7,523 nucleotides of DNA, taken from Pseudomonadota bacterium. Its GTDB lineage: Bacteria; Pseudomonadota; Gammaproteobacteria; Xanthomonadales; Rhodanobacteraceae. The stretch lies in the NCBI GenBank assembly GCA_023412995.1, contig JAEZQS010000262.1, forward strand, positions 1 through 7,523, given 5' to 3'. Under the pieces are notes generated by a model. That model worked only from the letters and a program-made list of their open reading frames with translations. It did not search any database and was not told where the DNA came from. Position numbers and translations under genes: made by a program. Positions 1-6,071 of the stretch are shown one piece after another; position 1 is the first letter of the stretch; each line of letters opens with the position of its first letter.

Positions 1-75
1 GGACTGGCCGGAGCGGACCTGCCCTCGCGCCCGTCCACGGCGCAGGTGTCGGCGCTCTGCCGCGGCACGCCGTGA
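1..75 (+). CDS. C-terminal end of an upstream gene, possibly the LolA-like protein of the pigment cluster
   Basis: Frame 1 is open from the window edge to a TGA at 73-75 and gives 24 residues ending in ALCRGTP. The stop lies only 4 bases before the first possible start of the exporter gene, as expected in an operon. In aryl-polyene clusters the gene before the MMPL exporter is often a LolA-like outer-membrane lipoprotein carrier. That identity comes from gene order only; the visible residues carry no diagnostic motif. A chance open frame over 75 bases of GC-rich DNA cannot be excluded. Confidence 0.45.
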   Translation, partial: GLAGADLPSRPSTAQVSALCRGTP

Positions 76-79
76 TCGC

Positions 80-2440
80 GTGGCGGGGGCTTCGCGCGGC
101 GGCGCCCTGCGGCATCGCGTGCGTGCGCCGATGACCCGCCGCGCCCTCCTGGTGCTGGCGACGTGGCTGCTGGCGCTGGCGCTGCTGGCGATCGCCGCCA
201 TCGCCACGCTGCGCATCAGCACGGACCTGCGCAGCTTCATGCCGCCGCCGGCCACGCCGGACCAGAGGCTCCTGATGGAGCAGATCGGCGAGGGCCCCGG
301 TTCGCGCCTGCTGCTGCTCGCCATCGAGGGCGCGCCCGAAGCCACCCTGGCCGCGCTCAGTCGCGGCCTGGCCGATGCGCTGCGCGGCGACCCGCGATTC
401 GAGCGCGTGGCCAATGGCGCGTTCGACCTGGCCGACCTCGATCCACGCCTGCTGCCCTACCGCTACCTGCTGTCGCCCTCGTTCGACGCCGCGCCGCTGG
501 ACGCGGCCACCCTCTCCGATGCCCTCGGCGAACGGCTGGAGGAACTCGCCTCGCCCGCGGCGGGCCTGGTCAAACCGCTGCTGGCGCGCGATCCCACGCT
601 GGAGACCCTGGCCGTCGCGCAACGCTGGTCGCCGCCGAAACCGCCGGCCATGCGTGACGGCGTGTGGTTTTCGTCCGACGGCGCCGCGCTGCTGCTGGTG
701 CAGACGCGCGCGCCCGGTTTCGATCCCGCCGCGCAGCAGGAGGCGCAGGACGCGCTGCGTGCCGCCTTCGGCGCCCTGCCCGGCGCCAGCGAGGCCCGCC
801 TGGCGCTGAGCGGCCCCGGCTACTTCACCGTGCTGGTCAGCAGCCGCACGCGCAGCGAGGCCGACCGCATCGGCGCGATCAGCACGACCGGTTTCGTGCT
901 GCTCCTGCTGCTGGCCTACCGCAGCCTGCCGGCGCTGCTGCTGGCGGCGTTGCCGGTGGTGAGCGGCGGGCTTGCGGGCATTGCCGCGCTGGCGCTGTGC
1001 TTTGGTTCCGCGCATGGCATCACGCTCGCGTTCGGCTTCACCCTCCTCGGCGTCGCGCAGGAGTACCCGATCCGCGTGCTCAGCCATCGCCGCGCGGGCG
1101 AGACGGCGCTCGACAGCGTGCGCGCGCTGTGGCCGCTGCTGGCGACCGCGATCGCATCGGCCGCCATCGCCTACCTCGCCTTCTTCGCCTCGGGCGTGTC
1201 GGGCCTGCAGCAACTGGCCGTGTTCACCATTGCCGGGCTGCTGGTGGCGGGCTTTTCCACCCGCTACCTGTTGCCGCGTGTCCTGCCGGCGCGATTCCAC
1301 GATGCCGCGGCGACGCCGGGCCTCGCGCGGGCAGCCCGCTGGATCGACCGCCTGCCCCGCCCGCGCTGGCTGCCGTGGCTGCTGCTTGCGCTGGGCCTGG
1401 TGGTGCTCTGGCGTGCACCGGGGCCGACCTGGGAAAACGACCTGGCGGCGCTGACGCCGGTGCCGCAGGACCTGCTGCTGCGCGATGCGCGCCTGCGCGG
1501 CGAGCTCGGCGCGCCCGACGTGCGCTACCTGCTGGTGCTGTCGGCGGCCGATCCCGAGGGCGTGCTGCAGCTGTCCGAATCGCTCGAACCGCGCCTCGAC
1601 GCCCTCGTCGCCCGCGGTGCGCTCGATGCGGCCGAACTTCCAAGCCGCTACCTGTCGAGCCTCGCCACCCAGCGGCTGCGCCAGGCGCGGCTGCCCGATC
1701 GCGCCGCCCTCGCCGCCGAGGTCGCCGAGGCAAGCGCCGGCCTGCCGTTCCGCGAGGGGCTGTTCGCCCCCTTCGTCGACGACGTGCAGGCGGCACGCGC
1801 ATTGCCGCCGCTGACGCCGGCCGCCTTTGCCGATACCCCCGCGGGCGCGCGGCTGGACGCCATGCTGGTGCCACGCGACGGCCACTGGCTGGGGCTGGCG
1901 ACCCTGTCCGGCGTGCACGATCCGCAGGCGCTGGCGGCGCTGGATCCCGGCGGCGGCGGCGTGCGCCTGCTCGACCTCAAGGGCGCGTCGGAATCGCTGG
2001 TGGCGGCGTACCGCGAGCGCATCCTGCGCGCGCTCGGGCTGGCGCTGGTGCTGCTGGCCGCCACCGTGGTGGTGGCGCTGCGCAGCCTGCGCCGCGCCTG
2101 GCACGTGCTGGCGCCGATGTCGCTGGCGACCCTGCTGGTGCTGGTGGTCGAGCGCGCGGCCGGCATCCCGCTGTCCCTGTTCCACCTCGTCGCGCTGACC
2201 CTCGCGGCAGGACTCGGACTGCACTACGCCCTCTTCTTCGAACGCCCGGTCGCCGATGCCGCCGAAGGCCGCCGTACCCTGCACGCCACCCTGGTGTGCG
2301 TGCTGTCGGCGCTGCTGGTGTTCGGCATGCAGGCGCTCTCCTCGCTGCCGGTCTTGCGCGCCATCGGCCTCACCGTGGCGCTCGGCGTGGGCTTCCATTT
2401 CTGCCTGTCGATCCTGATGGCACGCGAGCGGCGGCCGTGA
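80..2440 (+). CDS. MMPL/RND-like exporter of an aryl-polyene (xanthomonadin-type) cluster
   Basis: Encodes a 786-residue inner-membrane protein with the duplicated RND/MMPL plan. TM1 is at about 21-43, a periplasmic domain at 45-260, TM2-6 at 262-400, TM7 at 430-445, a second periplasmic domain at 446-648 and TM8-12 at 649-780. Such exporters in aryl-polyene clusters are thought to move the pigment or its lipid conjugate towards the outer membrane. The proton-relay positions in TM4 and TM10, Asp-Tyr in mycobacterial MmpL proteins, read GVAQEYP (E328-Y329) and GLGLHYALFF (H715-Y716). The start is uncertain. GTG at 80 sits 4 bases after the upstream stop and fits tight operon packing. In-frame GTG at 119 and ATG at 131 (MTRRALL, directly before TM1) are alternatives. 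None has a good Shine-Dalgarno sequence. The gene overlaps the hotdog gene by GTGA. The family call is firm; the substrate is inferred from neighbours. Confidence 0.88.
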   Translation: MAGASRGGALRHRVRAPMTRRALLVLATWLLALALLAIAAIATLRISTDLRSFMPPPATPDQRLLMEQIGEGPGSRLLLLAIEGAPEATLAALSRGLADALRGDPRFERVANGAFDLADLDPRLLPYRYLLSPSFDAAPLDAATLSDALGERLEELASPAAGLVKPLLARDPTLETLAVAQRWSPPKPPAMRDGVWFSSDGAALLLVQTRAPGFDPAAQQEAQDALRAAFGALPGASEARLALSGPGYFTVLVSSRTRSEADRIGAISTTGFVLLLLLAYRSLPALLLAALPVVSGGLAGIAALALCFGSAHGITLAFGFTLLGVAQEYPIRVLSHRRAGETALDSVRALWPLLATAIASAAIAYLAFFASGVSGLQQLAVFTIAGLLVAGFSTRYLLPRVLPARFHDAAATPGLARAARWIDRLPRPRWLPWLLLALGLVVLWRAPGPTWENDLAALTPVPQDLLLRDARLRGELGAPDVRYLLVLSAADPEGVLQLSESLEPRLDALVARGALDAAELPSRYLSSLATQRLRQARLPDRAALAAEVAEASAGLPFREGLFAPFVDDVQAARALPPLTPAAFADTPAGARLDAMLVPRDGHWLGLATLSGVHDPQALAALDPGGGGVRLLDLKGASESLVAAYRERILRALGLALVLLAATVVVALRSLRRAWHVLAPMSLATLLVLVVERAAGIPLSLFHLVALTLAAGLGLHYALFFERPVADAAEGRRTLHATLVCVLSALLVFGMQALSSLPVLRAIGLTVALGVGFHFCLSILMARERRP

Positions 2441-2883
2441 GCGCGCCACGCCGCGACGCGATCGGCTGGCGCGACCTGATCCCGCACCAGGGCGCGATGT
2501 GCCTGCTGGACGCGGTGGTGGACTGGGACGACGAAGCCATCCATGCGCGCAGCGCCTCGCATCGTCGCCCCGACAATCCGCTGCGCAGCGACGGCCAGCT
2601 GCGGGCCGTCCACCTGTGCGAGTACGGCGCGCAGGCGATGGCCGTGCACGGCGGGCTGCTGGCGCGCGCCGCCGGCACGCGCGCCGAGCCCGGCCTGCTG
2701 GTGTCCCTGCGCGCGGTGGACCTGCACCGTGCGCGCATCGATGATCTTCCCGGTGAGCTCGATGTCCACGCCAGCCGCCTGCTGGGCGGCGACGGCAGCT
2801 GGCAGTACGCATTCCGCATCGAACATGCGGGCACGGTGCTGGCCAGTGGGCGGGCTGCCGTGGTGGTCGTGCAGTCGGCGTAG
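2437..2883 (+). CDS. Hotdog-fold 3-hydroxyacyl-ACP dehydratase-like protein (ApeP-type)
   Basis: Encodes 148 residues starting at a GTG whose last bases form the exporter stop (GTGA), which indicates translational coupling. The N-terminal DLIPHQGAMCLLD (13-25) resembles the start of FabZ-like proteins. LCEYGAQAMAVHGGLL (60-75) matches the central hotdog helix, with E62 at the place of the FabZ catalytic Glu. The classic FabZ GHFPGxP segment is replaced by SHRRPDNPLRSDGQ (41-54), so H42 is only a candidate for the catalytic His. The C-terminal strands (FRIEHAGTVLASGRAAVVV) complete the fold. In aryl-polyene synthesis these proteins dehydrate the ACP-bound 3-hydroxyacyl chain in each elongation cycle; two such proteins occur in the characterised Xenorhabdus system. 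A catalytically weak partner subunit is an alternative. An open frame runs on in this frame from 664, but that upstream part is a shadow of the exporter. Confidence 0.82.
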   Translation: MSAPRRDAIGWRDLIPHQGAMCLLDAVVDWDDEAIHARSASHRRPDNPLRSDGQLRAVHLCEYGAQAMAVHGGLLARAAGTRAEPGLLVSLRAVDLHRARIDDLPGELDVHASRLLGGDGSWQYAFRIEHAGTVLASGRAAVVVVQSA

Positions 2884-2941
2884 CCCGGGGGCGCAGCCGG
2901 ACCGCGCCAACGTCGTCGCGACGCACAGGCCGGCGAAGCGC

Positions 2942-2972
2942 GTGGCGTCGTGCCGGCAGGGCACCGCGCCAC
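2942..2972 (+). terminator. Imperfect GC-rich hairpin downstream of the hotdog gene
   Basis: GTGGCG (2942-2947) pairs with CGCCAC (2967-2972), and GTGCC (2950-2954) pairs with GGCAC (2960-2964). The two helices are separated by a U-G pair and a C-C mismatch, and the loop is GGCAG. It lies about 60 bases after the hotdog stop and before the peptidase promoter region. No T-tract follows, so it is not a classical intrinsic terminator. It could stop RNA polymerase weakly, protect the 3' end, or be chance in such GC-rich DNA. Confidence 0.25.
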
Positions 2973-2995
2973 CCGCAGCCATGACCTCTGGCGAC

Positions 2996-3025
2996 TGGCG
3001 CTGCGACGCGGGGATGGCCTAGGCT
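2996..3025 (+). promoter_or_regulatory. Possible promoter of the M13 peptidase gene
   Basis: TAGGCT at 3020-3025 is a plausible -10 element for a high-GC gamma-proteobacterium. It lies 30 bases before the ATG and stands out in the otherwise GC-dominated region. The best partner at a sigma-70 distance is a poor TGGCGC (2996-3001, spacing 18). The peptidase gene begins 172 bases after the hotdog stop, so a separate promoter is reasonable. The evidence is positional and weak. Confidence 0.3.
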
Positions 3026-3041
3026 GGCCCATTCCCCGTTC

Positions 3042-3046
3042 GAGGA
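3042..3046 (+). promoter_or_regulatory. Shine-Dalgarno sequence of the M13 peptidase gene
   Basis: GAGGA lies 9 bases before the ATG at 3056. It is one of the few clear Shine-Dalgarno matches in the window. It supports the 3056 start, which also gives a proper lipoprotein signal peptide. Confidence 0.65.
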
Positions 3047-3055
3047 CGCGTCACC

Positions 3056-5173
3056 ATGCCCCTGCTCCCGCTGCGCTCCGTCCCGCTCCTCGTCGCGCTG
3101 GCTGCGCTGGCTGCCTGTGCGCAGCCGCAGCCGAGGTCTTCGGCCGAGGCGGCGCCGCCGGCAGCGACTGGCGCGGCGACGCCCGGCGCCGCCGCGGCGC
3201 TCGGCTCGTTCGGCTTCGATGCGTCCGGCATGGATCGCAGCGTCGCGCCTGGCGCGGATTTCTACCGGTTCGCCAACGGCACCTGGCTGCGGGACACCAC
3301 GATCCCGGCGGACCGTTCCGGCATCAGCGCGTTTTCGGTGCTGTCCGAACCGGCACGGGCCGATACCCGCGCCATCCTCGCGGACGCCGCGGCCGACGCC
3401 GCCGCGGGCGGCGAGACGCGCCAGGTGGGCGACTACTACGCGGCCTTCCTCGATGCGGACGCCATCGAGGCCAAGGGCCTTGCGCCGCTGCAGCCGACGC
3501 TCGATGCGATCCAGGCGATCGGCGACCGCACCACGCTCGCGCGGGTGCTGGGTGGCACGCTGCGCGCGGACGTCGACCTGCTGAACGCCACCGACACCAC
3601 CACCGACCGCCTGTTCGGCGTGTGGGTGTCGCAGCACCTGGAACGGCCGGGTGAGTACGTGCCCTACCTCGTGCAGGGTGGCCTCGGACTGCCCGATCGC
3701 GACTTCTACCTCGAAGGCGGCCGCATGGCGGCGCTGCGCGCGCAGTACCAGGCCTACGTGGCGCAGGTGCTGACCCTCGCCGGCATGCCCGATGCGCAGG
3801 ACAAGGCGACCCGCATCCTCACGCTGGAAACGGCCATTGCGCGCGTGCACGCAACGCAGCTGGAAACCAACGACGTGCAGCGCGGCGCCAACGAGTGGGA
3901 ACGCGGCGACTTCGCGCGCAAGGCGCCGGGCCTGGACTGGAATGCCTTCCTCGCTGCCGCCGGGCTCGATGCGCAGCCGCGTTTCATCGTCTGGCAACCG
4001 GAGGCCGTCGCCGGCATTGCCGCGCTGGTCGGCAGCGAGCCGCTGCCTGCGTGGAAGGACTACCTCGTGTTCCACGCGCTGGATCGCGCCGCGCCGCTGC
4101 TGCCGAAGGCCTTTGCCGACGCGCACTTCGCCTTCCACGGCACCGCGCTCTCCGGCACGCCGGAGCAGCCGGCGCGCTGGAAGCGCGCGGTGGACGCCAG
4201 CAACGAGGCGCTCGGCGAAGCCATCGGCAAGCGCTACGTCGCGCGCCACTTCACGCCCGCCACCAAGGCGCGCGCGGACGCGATGGTCGCCAACCTCGTC
4301 GCCGCCTTCGGCCGGCGCATCGATGCCATCGACTGGATGACGGCGCAGACGAAGCAGCGTGCCCGCGCCAAGCTGGCGACGCTGCGCGTCGGCATGGGGT
4401 ATCCGGAAACCTGGCGCGACTATTCATCGCTCGAGGTGCGGCGCGACGACGCCCTCGGCAACGCCCAGCGCGCGTCGCTGTTCGAGTACCGCCGCAACCT
4501 GGCCAAGCTCGGCCAGCCGGTCGACCACGGCGAGTGGTACATGCTGCCGCAGACGGTGAACGCGCTGAACGTGCCGCTGGAAAACCGCCTGATCTTCCCC
4601 GCCGCGATCCTGCAGCCGCCCTTCTTCGACCCGGCTGCCGACGACGCCGTCAACTACGGCGCGATCGGCGGCGTGATCGGCCACGAGATCAGCCACAGCT
4701 TCGACAACGCCGGCGCGCTGTTCGACGAAACCGGGCGCCTCGCCAACTGGTGGACTCCGGCCGACCTCGCCCGCTTCGAGGCCGCCGGCGCGGCACTGGC
4801 CGCGCAATACGACGCCTACCGGCCCTTCCCGGACCTCGCCGTCAACGGCAAGCTGACCCTGGGCGAGAACATCGCCGACGTCGCCGGCCTCGCCACCGCC
4901 TACGACGCCTGGCGGCAGGCGCATGCCGGCGAGGCGCTGGCGCCCATCGACGGCTTCACGCCGGACCAGCGCTTCTTCCTCGGCTGGGCGCAGGCGTGGC
5001 GCAGCAAGGCGCGCGAACCGGCGCTGCGCAACACGCTGCTCACCAACGTGCATGCCCCCGGCCACTACCGTGCGCTGACGGTGCGCAACCTCGATGCCTG
5101 GTACCCGGCGTTCGCGGTGGAATCGGGGCAGCCGCTCTACCTCGCCCCGGCGGAGCGCGTGAAGGTCTGGTAG
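3056..5173 (+). CDS. M13 family (neprilysin/PepO-like) zinc metallopeptidase, predicted lipoprotein
   Basis: Encodes 705 residues, the usual length for bacterial M13 peptidases. The N-terminus is a type II signal peptide with lipobox L18-A-A-C21, so the mature protein should be lipid-anchored at Cys21. Ala at +2 predicts no inner-membrane retention. An Ala/Pro-rich linker follows to about 50, then the M13 N-terminal domain opens with GFDASGMDRSVAPGADFY (53-70). The catalytic domain carries HEISH (H543, E544, H547), the third zinc ligand in ENIADVAG (E604, D608), the substrate-binding N502-A503, and the late His and Arg in HAPGHYR (H666, R672). It ends in VKVW, like the CxxW end of neprilysins. 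All catalytic residues are present, so it should hydrolyse peptides of limited size in the periplasm or at the surface. It has its own ribosome-binding site and is convergent with the ZIP gene. There is no evident link to pigment synthesis. Confidence 0.93.
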   Translation: MPLLPLRSVPLLVALAALAACAQPQPRSSAEAAPPAATGAATPGAAAALGSFGFDASGMDRSVAPGADFYRFANGTWLRDTTIPADRSGISAFSVLSEPARADTRAILADAAADAAAGGETRQVGDYYAAFLDADAIEAKGLAPLQPTLDAIQAIGDRTTLARVLGGTLRADVDLLNATDTTTDRLFGVWVSQHLERPGEYVPYLVQGGLGLPDRDFYLEGGRMAALRAQYQAYVAQVLTLAGMPDAQDKATRILTLETAIARVHATQLETNDVQRGANEWERGDFARKAPGLDWNAFLAAAGLDAQPRFIVWQPEAVAGIAALVGSEPLPAWKDYLVFHALDRAAPLLPKAFADAHFAFHGTALSGTPEQPARWKRAVDASNEALGEAIGKRYVARHFTPATKARADAMVANLVAAFGRRIDAIDWMTAQTKQRARAKLATLRVGMGYPETWRDYSSLEVRRDDALGNAQRASLFEYRRNLAKLGQPVDHGEWYMLPQTVNALNVPLENRLIFPAAILQPPFFDPAADDAVNYGAIGGVIGHEISHSFDNAGALFDETGRLANWWTPADLARFEAAGAALAAQYDAYRPFPDLAVNGKLTLGENIADVAGLATAYDAWRQAHAGEALAPIDGFTPDQRFFLGWAQAWRSKAREPALRNTLLTNVHAPGHYRALTVRNLDAWYPAFAVESGQPLYLAPAERVKVW

Positions 5174-5205
5174 GGGGGCCGGGATTGGGGATTCGGGATT
5201 GGGGG
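5173..5205 (+). other. G-quadruplex-type motif on the plus strand, left arm of the intergenic repeat
   Basis: Five G-tracts (5173-5178, 5181-5183, 5187-5190, 5195-5197, 5201-5205) are separated by loops of 2, 3, 4 and 3 bases. This satisfies the usual rule of four runs of at least three G with loops of 1-7. It begins at the final base of the peptidase stop codon and would be present in the peptidase mRNA. Quadruplex formation is predicted from the pattern only, and hairpin pairing with the right arm competes with it. Confidence 0.55.
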
Positions 5206-5281
5206 ATTCGGAAGATCGGGCGAACGGGATGCTGCTTCGGCGCGGCTTCTCCCAATCCCCGATCCCGAATCCCCAATCCCC
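5181..5281. repeat. Large inverted repeat between convergent genes, likely bidirectional terminator or xanthomonad intergenic repeat
   Basis: The left arm (5181-5211) and right arm (5251-5280) are near-perfect reverse complements. Positions 5181-5199 pair with 5262-5280 without mismatch, and 5200/5261 is a G-U pair in RNA. About 9 further pairs follow with one bulged G and one mismatch. The loop is 39 bases. The arms are built from GGGATT and GGGGATTC units. The hairpin starts 7 bases after the peptidase stop and 4 bases beyond the ZIP stop on the other strand, so both transcripts would end in it. Neither side has a T-tract. Similar GGGATTCGGGATTGGGG elements are, from memory, common between genes in Xanthomonas and relatives. 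The repeat itself is certain; termination is inferred. Confidence 0.75.
5251..5281 (-). other. G-quadruplex-type motif on the minus strand, right arm of the intergenic repeat
   Basis: On the minus strand there are five G-tracts, complementary to C-runs at 5251-5253, 5257-5260, 5264-5266, 5271-5274 and 5278-5281, with loops of 3, 3, 4 and 3 bases. It would lie in the 3' end of the ZIP transcript, a few bases after the stop. It mirrors the left-arm motif, so each convergent mRNA carries its own copy. This is a pattern match only. Confidence 0.55.
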
Positions 5282-5285
5282 GCTT

Positions 5286-6071
5286 TCACCCGAACGTGCT
5301 GTCCAGCACCATCATCAGCACGAAGCCGAGCATCAGCCCGCCGGTGGCGAAGTTCTCATGCCCCTGGCGGTGCGACTCGGGGATGATCTCGTGGCTGACC
5401 ACATACAGCATGGCGCCGGCGGCCACGCCGAGGCCGGCGGGCAGCAGCAGCGGCGCCGCGGAAACCACGGCGGCGCCCAGCACCGCGCCAGCCGGTTCCA
5501 TCAGGCCCGAGCACATGCCGACGGCCATCGCGAGCGCGCGCCCCTGTCCCGCGGCCAGCAGGGCCAGCGCCACCACCAGGCCTTCCGGCAGGTCCTGCAG
5601 GGCGATGCCGGTGGCCAGTGCATTGCCCTGCGCGACGTCGTTGGCGTAGGCCACGCCGATCGCGAGCCCTTCGGGCAGGTTGTGCAGGCAGATCGCGATC
5701 ACGAACAGCCACGTCCGCTGCAGCCGCGGCGTCGCGCGCCCCTCGATGCCCTTGATAAAGTGTTCGTGCGGCAGCGCGCGCTCCATGCCCATGATGAGCG
5801 CTGCGCCGGCAAGGATGGCGAGGCCGACCACCACCGCGGCACTGCCGCGGTCGTTGCCGAGTGCACGCGCGGCGTCCAGGCCCGGCAGCACCAGCGAGAA
5901 CGCGCTCGCCGCCAGCATCACGCCGGCGCCGAACCCGAGCATCGCATCCTGGCTGCGCTGCGACAGTCCGCGCGCGAACAGCGCGGGCAGCGTGCCGACG
6001 GCCGTCGCCGCGGCAGCGGCACTGCCGCCCACCAGCGCCGGCAGCAGTACGCCACCGCCGGCCCCCGTCAC
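5286..6071 (-). CDS. ZIP family divalent metal transporter, GufA/BbZIP-like subfamily
   Basis: Encodes 261 residues with about eight membrane segments; it probably imports zinc or a similar divalent cation across the inner membrane. TM4 carries CLHNLPEGLAIG (H130, N131, E134) and TM5 carries ALQDLPEGLVVA (Q159, D160, E163). The Gln-Asp pair, in place of His-Asn, matches the binuclear metal centre of Bordetella BbZIP and the GufA branch. E192 in GLMEPAGA (TM6) fits the last ligand of the second site. A short His-bearing segment (LPHEHF, 100-105) lies between TM3 and TM4, and SHEIIPESHRQGHEN (226-240) is characteristic of the subfamily. The GTG start at 6071-6069 overlaps the kinase stop as GTGA, so the two genes are likely one operon with coupled translation. 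The same frame is open further upstream to an ATG at 6452, but that part is antisense to the kinase reading frame and was left out. Confidence 0.9.
   Translation of the reverse strand: MTGAGGGVLLPALVGGSAAAAATAVGTLPALFARGLSQRSQDAMLGFGAGVMLAASAFSLVLPGLDAARALGNDRGSAAVVVGLAILAGAALIMGMERALPHEHFIKGIEGRATPRLQRTWLFVIAICLHNLPEGLAIGVAYANDVAQGNALATGIALQDLPEGLVVALALLAAGQGRALAMAVGMCSGLMEPAGAVLGAAVVSAAPLLLPAGLGVAAGAMLYVVSHEIIPESHRQGHENFATGGLMLGFVLMMVLDSTFG

Noticed and set aside
664..2436. Long plus-strand open frame running in frame into the hotdog gene
   Set aside because: It lies wholly inside the exporter gene in another frame and gives an Arg/Ala/Gly-rich product without domains. Only the part from 2437 has hotdog motifs and a GTGA start.
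2914..2923. Ten-base palindrome CGTCGCGACG after the hotdog gene
   Set aside because: It is short and made of common high-GC words; there is no loop, T-tract or second copy nearby.
2224..2982. 252-residue minus-strand open frame opposite the end of the exporter and the hotdog gene
   Set aside because: It is antisense to two well-supported coupled genes and its product has no recognisable motif.
5181..5281. CRISPR array or mobile-element end
   Set aside because: The repeats form one inverted pair, not spaced direct repeats, and no transposase or target duplication is present.
3895..5649. 584-residue plus-strand open frame across the peptidase, the repeat and the ZIP gene
   Set aside because: It is a low-complexity Arg/Ala-rich shadow of the peptidase that continues antisense to the ZIP gene and crosses the hairpin. 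High GC removes stops in off frames.
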